DNA of 56,803 nt from an uncultured archaeon (GCA_902386025.1 CABMHR010000002.1:1-56803); one strand, 5' to 3'; positions 9,159 to 19,379 are shown, counted from the stretch's first letter. Notes: generated by a model not told the origin, from the letters alone. Numbers and translations: made by a program.

Positions 9159-9257
9159 AGAATTTTCTGCCCCGTAATTTTCTCGTCGGTAATTAGAAAC
9201 ATTTAAATACAATAATCGTTAAAATATGATATATTAAAAGATAAAAAGGAGGTAAAA

Positions 9258-9389
9258 ATGGGAACAATAATTGTTAAGAATGTTGTTAAGAGGAAACCTG
9301 GATATCTTTACTATTTAGATGGAAAGGGAAATGTATGTGAAGCAAAGATGTCTAGAGGCGGAAAGAAGAAAAAGAAGAAAAAAAGATAA
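9258..9389 (+). CDS. 43-aa basic small protein, not in the ORF track
   Basis: MGTIIVKNVVKRKPGYLYYLDGKGNVCEAKMSRGGKKKKKKKR, preceded by AAAGGAGGTAAAA ribosome-binding site. Confidence 0.75.
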   Translation: MGTIIVKNVVKRKPGYLYYLDGKGNVCEAKMSRGGKKKKKKKR

Positions 9390-9415
9390 CCGCACTTAAT
9401 TTTTTATTTTTTTAA

Positions 9416-10216
9416 TTAATTTTTTAATTGTTCTTTTATTATTAATTCATCCCCTGGATTTGTTATTCCGAACCATTTCCCTTTTGTGGGATAAATTTTT
9501 ATTATAATCTTTTTTTGCTTTATCAATTCTGTCAGTTCTGAAGGCAACAGGCATTCTGCTTTTCTGTCTCCTTCGTGATTTTTCTTGAAATAAATCAATC
9601 TTTCTTTTAATTCGTTTAAGACATTAGAAGAAAGCCCCCATATCTGCTGGCTTGAAAGATTATTTTCATTAAGCCCCATAGAATATAAGTTTTCCTTTGT
9701 TATATTGAATGTTTCTGTTATTGATTCAACTATATTGCCGTTTATTTTAAAAATTCCCCTGTTCACTCCGCCTTTTTCTGATAATACATTCCCTAATCTA
9801 TATCCTGCGGTGGCGCAAGTTGAATTGTTCTTCAGATGTTCTACGATTATTTCAAATGTTTCCCCCCCATATAAATCATCTCCGTTGCATACAACAAATG
9901 AACAATTAGCTTCATCTTTTGCACAGCATAAGGCATCTGCTGTCCCCCAAGGCTTATCCCTTTTATTTTCATCATATTCCTGAAGACAATAAACTATGGG
10001 TATTCCTTTGTAATTGTTTCCAAACTTTTCTTTGAATGGCTGTTCTGTATGCCTGCCAACAATAAAAATAATTTTTGTAAATCCTGCTGGCAAAGCTTGA
10101 TTTAAAGAATATTCAATCAGCGTCTCGTCATCTGTAACTTTTGCAAGAGCTTTTATCTTTCCTCCAAATCTTGACGAAAGTCCTGCAACCATATATACAA
10201 TAGCAACCTCTTCCAT
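9416..10216 (-). CDS. Nucleotidyltransferase (sugar-1-phosphate NTP transferase-like)
   Basis: MVAGLSSRFGGKIKALAKV...ETLIEYSLNQ; VVCNGDDLYG. Confidence 0.75.
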   Translation of the reverse strand: MEEVAIVYMVAGLSSRFGGKIKALAKVTDDETLIEYSLNQALPAGFTKIIFIVGRHTEQPFKEKFGNNYKGIPIVYCLQEYDENKRDKPWGTADALCCAKDEANCSFVVCNGDDLYGGETFEIIVEHLKNNSTCATAGYRLGNVLSEKGGVNRGIFKINGNIVESITETFNITKENLYSMGLNENNLSSQQIWGLSSNVLNELKERLIYFKKNHEGDRKAECLLPSELTELIKQKKIIIKIYPTKGKWFGITNPGDELIIKEQLKN

Positions 10217-10294
10217 AAATCAATAATATTTTTTTTATATAAAAAGATTTAGTAGTAAAAGTATATTTTTTAAATTGTAATTCTGTGTATTTTT

Positions 10295-11284
10295 ATGGCA
10301 ACGATACTTGGAATAGAATCAACAGCTCACACTTTTGGAATAGGAATTGCCAGAAATGGAAAGATTCTTTCTAATATACGGGATATGTATCACACTGAAA
10401 GCGGAGGAATTGTTCCAAATGATGCCGCAAAACACCATAAGGAAAATTCTGAAAAAATTTATTTTGAATCTTTGGAAAAAGCAGGAATAAAAGAAAATGA
10501 AATTGATGCTGTTGCCTTTTCCCAAGGGCCTGGGCTTGCTCCCTGCCTTATTGAAGGAATGAAATTTGCAAAAAAAATTTCTTTGAAATTAAAAAAACCC
10601 CTTGTTCCTGTAAATCACTGCATAGCCCATCTTGAAATAGGAAAAATTACAGGAGCAGAAAATCCGATAATGCTTTATGCTTCAGGCGCAAACACCCAGA
10701 TAATCGCTTACGAATCAAGCAAATACAGAATATTCGGGGAAACCCTTGATATTGGTGTTGGAAATTTTATTGACAATTTTGCCAGAATAATGGGTATTGG
10801 TTTTCCTGGAGGGCCGAAAATTCAAGAGCTTGCAAAGAACAGCAAAAATTATATTGAACTTCCTTATGTTGTGAAAGGAATGGACATTTCTCTTTCCGGA
10901 ATTCTTACTAATCTGAAGCAAAAATTTGAATCAAAAAAATATTCCCCAGAAGATTTAGCATATTCTATGCAGGAAACTGTTTTTGCAATGCTTGTAGAAA
11001 CAGCAGAAAGAGCAATGGCTCATACTGGAAAAAAGGAACTGCTTCTTGGGGGAGGAGTTAGCTGCAATTCACGGCTTCAGGAAATGACAAAGAAAATGTG
11101 TTCAGAAAGAGGAGCAAGATTATTTGTTCCTGAAAATTCCTTATTAGTTGACAATGGAGCAATGACTGCATTTCTCGGAGAGATTATGTTTAACAAGGGA
11201 ATAAAAGTTTCTGCAAAAGAGCTGGAAAATCTTGATATTAAACCAAGGCAAAGAACAGATGAAATAGAGATTAAGTGGAAGTAA
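10295..11284 (+). CDS. kae1: tRNA N6-threonylcarbamoyladenosine synthase Kae1
   Basis: LGIESTAHTFGIGI; FSQGPGLAPCL; VNHCIAHLEIG; LLLGGGVSCNSRLQEM. Confidence 0.93.
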   Translation: MATILGIESTAHTFGIGIARNGKILSNIRDMYHTESGGIVPNDAAKHHKENSEKIYFESLEKAGIKENEIDAVAFSQGPGLAPCLIEGMKFAKKISLKLKKPLVPVNHCIAHLEIGKITGAENPIMLYASGANTQIIAYESSKYRIFGETLDIGVGNFIDNFARIMGIGFPGGPKIQELAKNSKNYIELPYVVKGMDISLSGILTNLKQKFESKKYSPEDLAYSMQETVFAMLVETAERAMAHTGKKELLLGGGVSCNSRLQEMTKKMCSERGARLFVPENSLLVDNGAMTAFLGEIMFNKGIKVSAKELENLDIKPRQRTDEIEIKWK

Positions 11285-11314
11285 ACTTTTTAAACTTTAA
11301 TTCTACTCTTTTTT

Positions 11315-11692
11315 ATGGAAAATTTCATTAATCAGATTAAGAGATTTGGAACATTGGTTTTAAATGAGGAAGAACTTATGGAAGCTGGGTTTAATCGCGG
11401 AAAAAAAGTCCTCACAATTTTAAAAAATAGATGCGTTTATTGTCATGCTTTAATTGACAGCTGGACAGATTATCAAACAGACTTGTTTGATTATTTGCAT
11501 AAAAAGGAGATTGGACTGATATTTATTGAAAAATTCACTTCTGAAGAATTTGCTGTAAAAAGAGGAGACGGCATTTATCCGAATGTTAATGGCTACTTAA
11601 ATGGAGAACATGTTGGCTGGAAATTTACTGAACTTTATGAACCAGAATTTGAAGAGTGGCTGAAAAAGATTTATTCACAAAAAGATTTATAA
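11315..11692 (+). CDS. Thioredoxin-like hypothetical protein
   Basis: CxxC context VLTILKNRCVYCHALIDSW. Confidence 0.4.
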   Translation: MENFINQIKRFGTLVLNEEELMEAGFNRGKKVLTILKNRCVYCHALIDSWTDYQTDLFDYLHKKEIGLIFIEKFTSEEFAVKRGDGIYPNVNGYLNGEHVGWKFTELYEPEFEEWLKKIYSQKDL

Positions 11693-11765
11693 ACCATTTT
11701 TATCTAACTAACTTATCCGATGAACGCGAGTGAGGATATTACTCATTTTCGTTTATTATATTAAG

Positions 11766-12068
11766 ATGGCAGACATATACAAAATAATAGAAAAAGCAAA
11801 AAAAACAGGAAAAGTTGAGAAAGGCACAAACGAAGTTACAAAGGCGATTGAGAGAGGAACTGCTAAGCTTGTTGTTTATGCTGCAGATGTAGAGCCAAAG
11901 GAAATAATTCAGCACATTCCTGTTTTATGCAAGGAAAAAAAGATTCTATGCAAAGAAGTTGATAACAGGCAAAAATTAGGGCTTGCAGTAGGAATTGCTG
12001 TTCCTGCTTCTTCTGTTGTTGTAATAAATGCAGGCGAAGCTGAATCTGAAATTAATTCTTTGAAATAA
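11766..12068 (+). CDS. rpl7ae: Ribosomal protein L7Ae
   Basis: [29 protein letters not shown]; internal ATG start preferred over the 11730 GTG. Confidence 0.93.
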   Translation: MADIYKIIEKAKKTGKVEKGTNEVTKAIERGTAKLVVYAADVEPKEIIQHIPVLCKEKKILCKEVDNRQKLGLAVGIAVPASSVVVINAGEAESEINSLK

Positions 12069-12069
12069 A

Positions 12070-12363
12070 ATGGCAAAAGCTCAAAATCAAAAAGAAGAAA
12101 AATCACAACAGGCTCCAAAAAGAGACAGAATAAATCTTGGAGAAGTTGTTCCTGCTGTTGTTGAAGAAATTCTTGGAAGAACAGGATTCAGAGGAGAAAT
12201 TACTCAAGTTAAATGTCTTGTAAAAGCAGGAAGAGATGAAGGAAGAAGCATGAGAAGGAATGTTAAAGGGCCGATAAGAATTGGAGATATCTTAATGCTT
12301 AGAGAAACAGAAATTGAAGCAAGAAAAATTAAATCAAATGTTTCTAAAGGAGCGTATAGTTAA
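12070..12363 (+). CDS. rps28e: Ribosomal protein S28e
   Basis: [22 protein letters not shown]...[22 protein letters not shown]. Confidence 0.93.
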   Translation: MAKAQNQKEEKSQQAPKRDRINLGEVVPAVVEEILGRTGFRGEITQVKCLVKAGRDEGRSMRRNVKGPIRIGDILMLRETEIEARKIKSNVSKGAYS

Positions 12364-12364
12364 A

Positions 12365-12598
12365 ATGTCATTATTACATATGATAAAAGTAAGAGAAGCC
12401 TGTTCAAAAGCTCTTGATTATGCCCCTTTTATAACAATGCATGGATTGACAAAAAAGAATGCAGTTGAATATTTGGGATATATTAAACCCAAATTTTATG
12501 CAGAGATAAGAAGCCCTTCGGTAGAAAATGATTTGACAAGGCAGAAAGAATTATATTCATTAAGAATAACTAAATACAAGAAAGAAAAAAATGCCTAA
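12365..12598 (+). CDS. Hypothetical protein inside the S28e-L24e ribosomal operon
   Basis: 77-aa ORF (MSLLHMIKVREACSKALDY...) overlapping L24e start. Confidence 0.6.
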   Translation: MSLLHMIKVREACSKALDYAPFITMHGLTKKNAVEYLGYIKPKFYAEIRSPSVENDLTRQKELYSLRITKYKKEKNA

Positions 12599-12782
12599 AT
12601 GTGTTTATTGCGGAAAAACTTATGAATTCCCAAGGGGATTGACTTTTGTCACAAAAGATGGGACTATAAATTATTTATGCTCTCCAAAATGTCAGAAAAA
12701 TATGGCTATGAAAAGGAGAAGAGTTGAGTGGGTTAGAAAAGCCAAAACTCCAGCTTCTGAAGCAAAAAAAGAAGTTAAATAA
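12591..12782 (+). CDS. rpl24e: Ribosomal protein L24e
   Basis: MPKCVYCGKTYEFPRGLTFVTKDGTINYLCSPKCQKNMAMKRRRVEWV. Confidence 0.92.
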   Translation: MPKCVYCGKTYEFPRGLTFVTKDGTINYLCSPKCQKNMAMKRRRVEWVRKAKTPASEAKKEVK

Positions 12783-12836
12783 AAACCGATTATTTCTCTA
12801 AAAATATTGTTTTATCGACGACAAATCGGTAGAAAG

Positions 12837-12851
12837 GTTTATAAATAATCT
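12837..12851 (+). promoter_or_regulatory. Archaeal TATA-like box upstream of gyrB
   Basis: GGTTTATAAATAATC with purine-rich GAAAGG upstream; leaves a long (~150-nt) leader to gyrB. Confidence 0.45.
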
Positions 12852-12962
12852 GGGCTTTTTTCTGATATAAAATAAGCAGTAATCTGACAAATATTGACAT
12901 AAAACTTGTTGATTTTTATTCAGAATTATCTGATTTAAATTAATGCTAAAACAGCTGAAAAA

Positions 12963-13013
12963 TGGGGTTCTTTTGGAAGAAAGAACCTACAATGGTAGAA
13001 AGGAGAAAAATAC
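12963..13013 (+). repeat. Second copy of the hairpin element, in the gyrB 5' leader
   Basis: TGGGGTTCTTTTGGAAGAAAGAACCTACAATGGTAGAAAGGAGAAAAATAC; same 8-bp stem, different loop. Confidence 0.8.
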
Positions 13014-13022
13014 AAAATAAAA

Positions 13023-14903
13023 ATGACTGAAAAATACGATGCAGAATCAATAAAAGTTCTTGAAGGGCTGGAAGGAGTTAGGAAACGTCCTGCTATGTAT
13101 ATAGGAAGCACAGGAAAAGATGGGTTGCATCACTTGGTTTATGAGATTGTTGACAATTCTGTTGATGAAGCTCTCGCTGGATTTTGCAAAAATATTAATG
13201 TTTCTTTAAACAAAGATGGGAGTGCAACAATTATTGATGATGGGAGGGGAATTCCTGTAGATATTCATCCTATTTTTAAGATTCCTGCTGTTCAGGTGGC
13301 TTATACAAAACTTCATGCAGGAGGGAAATTTGACAAAAAATCATATATGATTTCAGGAGGACTGCATGGAGTTGGAGCTTCATGCGTTAATGCCCTGTCA
13401 AAAAAGCTTATTGTTCAGATAAAACGTGACGGGAATATTTATCAGCAGGAATATTCAAGGGGAGACCCCAAAACAAAACTTGAAATTATAGGAAAATGCC
13501 CTGCAAACGAAACAGGAACTACTGTAACATTCTGGCCAGACCCTGAAATATTTTCAACAGTTGATTTTGACTATAAAATTTTAGAAACAAGATTCAGAGA
13601 AATTGCTTTTCTTAACTCTGGATTAAAAATAACCCTTTACGATTCAGAAAAAAATAAGCAGGAGGAATTTTTTTCATCAGGGGGATTGATAGAGTTTGTA
13701 AAATGGATTAACAAATCAAAAGAAGCCCTGCACAAACCAGTTTATTTCAGGAGAGATTCTGGGAATACTGTTGTTGAAGTAGCGATACAATACAATGAAG
13801 GTTATCAGGAAAATATATTCGGTTTTGTAAATACTATTAATACGGTAGAAGGAGGAACTCATGTATTTGGTTTTAAGACAGCTCTTACAAGAGTGATTAA
13901 TGACTATTCAAAAAGAAAAGGAATCATAAAAGACGAAAACTTTTCAGGAGAAGATGTAAGAGAAGGCTTGACTGCAATAATAAGCATAAAAATCCCAGAC
14001 CCGCAGTTTGAAGGACAGACAAAAACAAAATTAGGGAATAGTGAAATCAGAGGATTTGTTGATTCAATTGTTACTCAAGCGTTGGCTGAATTCTTTGAAG
14101 AGAATCCCACTATTGCAAGAAAAATAATTTCAAAAGCAGAAGGGGCAGCCAAAGCAAGAATGGCTGCAAAAAAAGCAAAAGATTTAGTCAGAAGAAAGAA
14201 TGCATTTTCATTAGGCGGACTTCCTGGAAAACTTGCAGATTGCTCTGACAAAAAAGCAGAAGATACTGAACTTTACATTGTTGAAGGGGAATCGGCAGGA
14301 GGAAGTGCGAAGATGGCGAGAGACAAGGAGAAGCAGGCAATACTTCCTCTTAGGGGAAAAATTCTGAATGTTGAAAAATCAAGCCCAGTAAAAAGCCTGT
14401 CAAGCGAAGAAATAACAAATATGATAACTGTTATAGGAACAGGAGTTGGAGAACAATTTGATGCAGAGAAATTAAGATACAAAAAAATAATAATTATGAG
14501 CGATGCAGATGTTGATGGAGAACATATCAAAACTCTCCTTCTTACTTTTTTCTTCAGATTTATGCCGAAATTAATTGAAAATGGAAATATCTTTGTTGCA
14601 CTTCCTCCTTTGTTCAGGATAAGAAAATCAAAAGATTATTATGTTTATTCTGAAGATGAACTTAAGAAGACAGCTGAAAAACTTGGGGCTTCAAATGTCA
14701 CAAGATTCAAGGGTTTGGGGGAAATGAGTTCAAATCAGTTATGGGATACCACAATGAATCCAAAGACAAGAAAAATAAAAAAGATTTTTATTGACGATGC
14801 TGTTGAAGCAGACAATACTTTCTCAATGCTTATGGGAGATGATGTTCAAGCAAGAAAAATATTTATTTCAGAAAATGCAAAGGAAGCTAACTTAGATATA
14901 TAA
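13023..14903 (+). CDS. gyrB: DNA gyrase subunit B
   Basis: LEGLEGVRKRPAMYIGSTGKDGLHHLVYEIVDNSVDEAL; LYIVEGESAGGSAK; IIMSDADVDGEHI. Confidence 0.95.
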   Translation: MTEKYDAESIKVLEGLEGVRKRPAMYIGSTGKDGLHHLVYEIVDNSVDEALAGFCKNINVSLNKDGSATIIDDGRGIPVDIHPIFKIPAVQVAYTKLHAGGKFDKKSYMISGGLHGVGASCVNALSKKLIVQIKRDGNIYQQEYSRGDPKTKLEIIGKCPANETGTTVTFWPDPEIFSTVDFDYKILETRFREIAFLNSGLKITLYDSEKNKQEEFFSSGGLIEFVKWINKSKEALHKPVYFRRDSGNTVVEVAIQYNEGYQENIFGFVNTINTVEGGTHVFGFKTALTRVINDYSKRKGIIKDENFSGEDVREGLTAIISIKIPDPQFEGQTKTKLGNSEIRGFVDSIVTQALAEFFEENPTIARKIISKAEGAAKARMAAKKAKDLVRRKNAFSLGGLPGKLADCSDKKAEDTELYIVEGESAGGSAKMARDKEKQAILPLRGKILNVEKSSPVKSLSSEEITNMITVIGTGVGEQFDAEKLRYKKIIIMSDADVDGEHIKTLLLTFFFRFMPKLIENGNIFVALPPLFRIRKSKDYYVYSEDELKKTAEKLGASNVTRFKGLGEMSSNQLWDTTMNPKTRKIKKIFIDDAVEADNTFSMLMGDDVQARKIFISENAKEANLDI

Positions 14904-15331
14904 TGAGAAATGAAAATTTACCCCTCCTTATTGAAAGAGAATTAGCCAAATCTGGGAAAGAGATTTTTGAAGTAAGCAGCGGAATTTTTACAACAGAAAC
15001 AGAGGTATTCAAAGACATAAACACAGTTATTTTTTATGACAGCAGAAATAAATTTATGCCTGTTCTTTGCAACACAAAAGAAGTTGAAGAATTGAGAAAA
15101 CATCTTATTTGGCTTTATTCTAAAGGAGGAATTAATTCAATGTACATTGAAACCAAAAATAATCCCGAAATTTCAAGTGCAGTTATTGGTATAAAGAGAA
15201 GAGAGGAAATTGATTCTATTATGGATTTTTGCAAATCAGAAATTGAGCAGGAACGATATCCAGTTAAATATTCTTTTGGGCTTTGTGTTAATGTAAATAA
15301 ATTAGCAAAGTGGAAATCATTATTAAGATAA
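14903..15331 (+). CDS. Hypothetical protein between gyrB and gyrA
   Basis: ORF overlapping gyrB stop; no recognised family. Confidence 0.6.
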   Translation: MRNENLPLLIERELAKSGKEIFEVSSGIFTTETEVFKDINTVIFYDSRNKFMPVLCNTKEVEELRKHLIWLYSKGGINSMYIETKNNPEISSAVIGIKRREEIDSIMDFCKSEIEQERYPVKYSFGLCVNVNKLAKWKSLLR

Positions 15332-15637
15332 ATGGCAAAATCAAAATTAGCAACACCAGACTGGATAAAGGAAGGATATGATTCTCCTCAGGAATACGCA
15401 AAAGCCAAGGGGAAACCTTCAAAAAAGAAATCAGATGAGAAAACTTTTAAGATTAGAAAATGCCCAAAATGCAAAAGCGACAATGTTGCTGTTGTCTTGA
15501 CAGGAGAGGAAGGAAAAGGTGCAAGAGAATGGGAATGCAAGAAATGCAAATGGACAGGGAAGAATATTCAGGAAGAAGAATTGACAGAAGATGAATTTAT
15601 AAAATATTTAGACAATAAAGGCGAGGAGGTTGCATAA
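15332..15637 (+). CDS. Zinc-ribbon protein between gyrB and gyrA
   Basis: [14 protein letters not shown]...[15 protein letters not shown]. Confidence 0.65.
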   Translation: MAKSKLATPDWIKEGYDSPQEYAKAKGKPSKKKSDEKTFKIRKCPKCKSDNVAVVLTGEEGKGAREWECKKCKWTGKNIQEEELTEDEFIKYLDNKGEEVA

Positions 15638-15639
15638 AA

Positions 15640-18147
15640 ATGACAAACGAAAAAGAAAATGAAGATATTGAAGAAGAGATTGAAGAAAATGATTCCAACA
15701 AAAACAAGAAGAATATGAAAGATGAAAAAACATCAGATGATGACAAGAAAATAATCAATTCAGAGGTTTCTGAAGAAATGAAGAAAGCTTATTTGGATTA
15801 TGCTATGTCTGTCATTGTTTCAAGAGCAATTCCTGCAATTGAAGATGGGATGAAGCCTGTTCAAAGAAGAATTCTTTATTCAATGCAGCAAATGGGGGTA
15901 AAACCTGGGACACAGACAAAAAAATCAGCAAGAATTGTCGGAGATGTTATTGGTAAATTCCATCCTCACGGCGATACTGCTGTTTATGAAACAATGGTTA
16001 GAATGGCGCAGGATTTCTCTCTTCGTTATCCTTTGGTTTATGGACAGGGAAATTTTGGTAGCATTGACGGAGACCCTCCTGCTGCGATGCGTTATACTGA
16101 AACAAGATTAATGCCTATAGCAATGGAATTAATGGAAGATATAGACAAGGAAACAGTAAAATTTATTCCAAATTATGACAATTCTATGAAAGAACCAGAC
16201 TTGCTGCCTGGAAAACTTCCTTCTTTAATGCTTAATGGTGCAACAGGAATTGCAGTGGGTATGGCGACAAATATTCCTCCGCACAATTTAACTGAAGTCT
16301 GTGATGCAATTTCCGCTTACATAAAAAATCCAGACATTACAATTGAACAGCTTTGCGAGATAGTTACAGGGCCTGATTTCCCAACAGGCGGGAGCGTTTT
16401 CGGTGATATGCTTGAATTGTATAAAACAGGAAGAGGAAAATTAATGATTAGGGGAAAAGTTTCTGCTGAAAGTGTCAGAAACAAGGAAGCAGTTGTAATA
16501 ACAGAAATACCTTATATGCTTAACAAAACTTCTCTTATTGAACAGATTGCTGATTTAATCCAGAACAAAAAACTGAAAGATGTTTCTGATTTGAGAGATG
16601 AAAGTTCAAAAGGGAAAGTAAGAATAGTAATTGAACTTAGAAAAGGCGCTAGTTCTGATTTTGTAATTAATTCATTATACAAATATACAAGACTGACAGA
16701 CAGCTTTGCTGTTAATTTCTTGGCATTAGTAGGAGGACAGCCAAGAACACTTAATCTTAAGCAGGTTGTTGATGAATATGTAAAATACAGAAAGATAATA
16801 ATTACAAACAGAACAAAGTTTGAACTGAAAAAATCCAAGGAAAGACTTGAAATTGTTGACGGGCTTTTAATTGCACTTAAAAATCTTGATGAAGTAATTG
16901 AAATAATAAAAAAATCAAGAGAAGAAGCTGCTGAAAATCTTATGAAGAAATTTGGATTCACAAAAAAGCAGGCAGAGGCAATTCTTGAAACAAAATTGAG
17001 GCAGCTGACTGCACTTGAGCAGGAAAAACTTAAGAAAGAACACGAAGAACTGAAAACAAAAATATCTGAATTGGAAAAAATCCTTTCTGACATAAAAGAA
17101 GTTTTAAAAATAATTGTAAAGGAAGTTAATGAATTAAAAAGCAAGTATGGAGACAGCAGAAGAACAAATGTTCTTAAAAGAGTTTCTGAAATTTCTGAAA
17201 AAGATTTGGTTCAGGAAAAAGATGTTGTTGCCACAATAACAGACAAGGGATACTGCAAAAGAATGGATACAAAATCCTACAGGGAACAGAAAAGAGGAGG
17301 AAAAGGAGTTATTGGAAGCAATCTTGCAACAGGAGATTTTGTCAAACAGCTGATTGTCTGCTCAACACACGATTATCTTATGTTCTTTACTACAAGAGGG
17401 AGGGTTTTATGGCTGAAAGCATATGATATCCCTGAAGCAGAAAAATACAGCAAGGGAAAAGCAATAATAAATCTTCTTGGATTAAAAGATGAAAATGTTG
17501 CAAATGTTCTTTCAATCAAAACTTTTGAAGATGACTTGTTTATGGCTACAAAAAAAGGATTTGTAAAAAAAATCTCGCTCTCTAATTTTTCAAAACCAAG
17601 AGCTTCTGGAATAAGGGCAATTAATCTGCCTTCTGATAATTCCGATTCCCTTATAGGAGTAGAAATTGTCAAGAAAAATCAGGAAGTTTCTCTTGCAACA
17701 AAAAAAGGAAAAGCAATAAGATTCAACAGCAATGATGTGAGAGAAATGGGAAGAGCAAGTTATGGAGTTACAGGAATAAGGCTGGAAAATGACGATGAAG
17801 TTGTAAGCTTGGGAACATTAAACACAGACGCTATACTGACAATAACCAAAAACGGATTTGGAAAAAGAACAGCAGTAACAGATTATAGAAAAACAGCAAG
17901 AGCAGGAAAAGGAGTTATCAATCTTAAAGTAAGCGAGAAAACAGGAGATGTTGTCGCCACAATTTCTGTTGATGACAAAGACAGCATAATAATCACAACA
18001 GGAAAAGGGATGATGATGAGAACTTCACTGGAACATATTAGGGTAATGGGAAGAGCTGCACAGGGAGTAAGAATTGTAAAACTTCATCCTGAAGATTATG
18101 TCACTGATATGATAAAAGTGCAGGAAGGAACAGGAGAAGGGGAATAA
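15640..18147 (+). CDS. gyrA: DNA gyrase subunit A with acidic N-terminal extension
   Basis: [91 protein letters not shown]-terminal gyrase propeller repeats. Confidence 0.95.
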   Translation: MTNEKENEDIEEEIEENDSNKNKKNMKDEKTSDDDKKIINSEVSEEMKKAYLDYAMSVIVSRAIPAIEDGMKPVQRRILYSMQQMGVKPGTQTKKSARIVGDVIGKFHPHGDTAVYETMVRMAQDFSLRYPLVYGQGNFGSIDGDPPAAMRYTETRLMPIAMELMEDIDKETVKFIPNYDNSMKEPDLLPGKLPSLMLNGATGIAVGMATNIPPHNLTEVCDAISAYIKNPDITIEQLCEIVTGPDFPTGGSVFGDMLELYKTGRGKLMIRGKVSAESVRNKEAVVITEIPYMLNKTSLIEQIADLIQNKKLKDVSDLRDESSKGKVRIVIELRKGASSDFVINSLYKYTRLTDSFAVNFLALVGGQPRTLNLKQVVDEYVKYRKIIITNRTKFELKKSKERLEIVDGLLIALKNLDEVIEIIKKSREEAAENLMKKFGFTKKQAEAILETKLRQLTALEQEKLKKEHEELKTKISELEKILSDIKEVLKIIVKEVNELKSKYGDSRRTNVLKRVSEISEKDLVQEKDVVATITDKGYCKRMDTKSYREQKRGGKGVIGSNLATGDFVKQLIVCSTHDYLMFFTTRGRVLWLKAYDIPEAEKYSKGKAIINLLGLKDENVANVLSIKTFEDDLFMATKKGFVKKISLSNFSKPRASGIRAINLPSDNSDSLIGVEIVKKNQEVSLATKKGKAIRFNSNDVREMGRASYGVTGIRLENDDEVVSLGTLNTDAILTITKNGFGKRTAVTDYRKTARAGKGVINLKVSEKTGDVVATISVDDKDSIIITTGKGMMMRTSLEHIRVMGRAAQGVRIVKLHPEDYVTDMIKVQEGTGEGE

Positions 18148-18229
18148 TTTTTGTTAGAAATTAAGTTAATACAATAGCCCTAACGCGATGTTCAACTAAT
18201 AACAACTTTATATGAAAAAGAGGTGATAA

Positions 18230-19012
18230 TTAACTAAAGTTTTTCTTTTGGGAATTCCATCCCTCGCAGATATTCTTGTATTCACACCAGTCGCATAATT
18301 TTTGAATGTTAGGAGGAAATGTTTTTGTTGCTTCTATTTTGTCTATCAGCTCTATGACTTCTTTTTTCAAATCTTCCAACTGCTTGTCTGTTTTTTTTAT
18401 GCAGACTTCCTCATTATACGCGAGAAAATGCCAAATAAGAGAAATATCTTTTTCTCTTCCAAACTCCTCTTTTATTGCTATTGAATACAGCGCCAGCTGC
18501 CTGTTTTTTTCCAAATCTTCTTTTCGCGGAAAGGTATTTGCTGTCTTGTAATCGTGAATTTCCATCTCATTTTTTTCAACATTATGAACCAATCTGTCTA
18601 TAAATCCAACTAATTTTTTATCTCCTGCTTCATCAAGATTAATTTCTATTTTTTTCTCAACTGCAATTGTATTGCTTTTGAATGGCCTATGCTTGAAATA
18701 ATAATCAATAAGAAATTTAACTCCTTTGTCAAAATAATCTTTTTCTTTTGCAAATTTATTGACTATAAGCATTTTAGACATATTTTCTTCTGCCCACTTT
18801 TCTGAATAATGCATTATCACTTCGTCAATTGATGGAATTTTCTTTTCTATCAATTGGGAATAAAGCCATTCAAGTGTTTTGTGGACACTCCCCCCAAGAT
18901 GAGCTTCAATGCTCTTTGGAATTTCAGGGATTATTTTGTCAATATACTTGTATTTAAATTTCAATCTGCATTGTTCAAAAGTTTCCAGCCTTGAATAAGA
19001 ATAAACTGCCAT
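18230..19012 (-). CDS. PD-(D/E)XK nuclease superfamily (RecB-like) protein
   Basis: YSRLETFEQCRLKFKYKYI ... LVGFIDRL ... MEIHDYKT ... C-terminal LCDWCEYKNICEGW. Confidence 0.8.
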   Translation of the reverse strand: MAVYSYSRLETFEQCRLKFKYKYIDKIIPEIPKSIEAHLGGSVHKTLEWLYSQLIEKKIPSIDEVIMHYSEKWAEENMSKMLIVNKFAKEKDYFDKGVKFLIDYYFKHRPFKSNTIAVEKKIEINLDEAGDKKLVGFIDRLVHNVEKNEMEIHDYKTANTFPRKEDLEKNRQLALYSIAIKEEFGREKDISLIWHFLAYNEEVCIKKTDKQLEDLKKEVIELIDKIEATKTFPPNIQKLCDWCEYKNICEGWNSQKKNFS

Positions 19013-19091
19013 AAAATGTTAGGGAAGGATAAGATTATAAAGATTATGAAATAAGAAAAATTTAATAACCCTCTTTTTTAATTTAAAATAT

Positions 19092-19373
19092 ATGAATGAA
19101 GAAGAACTATACGAGAAAATAAAGAATAAAAAAGCCTGTTATTTATTTGAAGAATTAAGCCGTCAATTAGATTTATTGCCGCCAAATGGGGCGAAAATTC
19201 ATAAACTAAGAACTTGCAGGCAAATTTTTATTTCACACATATCCCTTTATTCCGATAATCTCTTTCCTGCTGACGAAACCATCGCTGAATATAAGCAGAG
19301 AGATTCTTCAAATTTTGAAAATACCTTAAAAAAAATATTGGATTCTGTTAATGATTTTAAAATTCTTCTATAA
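19092..19373 (+). CDS. Hypothetical protein
   Basis: Intact ORF with upstream AT-rich promoter-like sequence. Confidence 0.45.
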   Translation: MNEEELYEKIKNKKACYLFEELSRQLDLLPPNGAKIHKLRTCRQIFISHISLYSDNLFPADETIAEYKQRDSSNFENTLKKILDSVNDFKILL

Positions 19374-19379
19374 TTTATC

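Noticed and set aside
9405-9425. AATTTTTTATTTTTTTAATTAATTTTTTAATT as a regulatory palindrome
   Set aside because: Low-complexity AT sequence between convergent genes; most simply a T-rich termination region.
16512-17144. 210-aa antisense ORF inside gyrA
   Set aside because: Ser/Phe/Ile-rich translation typical of antisense shadow of an AT-rich coding strand; fully covered by gyrA. Other antisense ORFs in the track (for example 33558-34022, 30271-30774, 43118-43540) were rejected on the same grounds.
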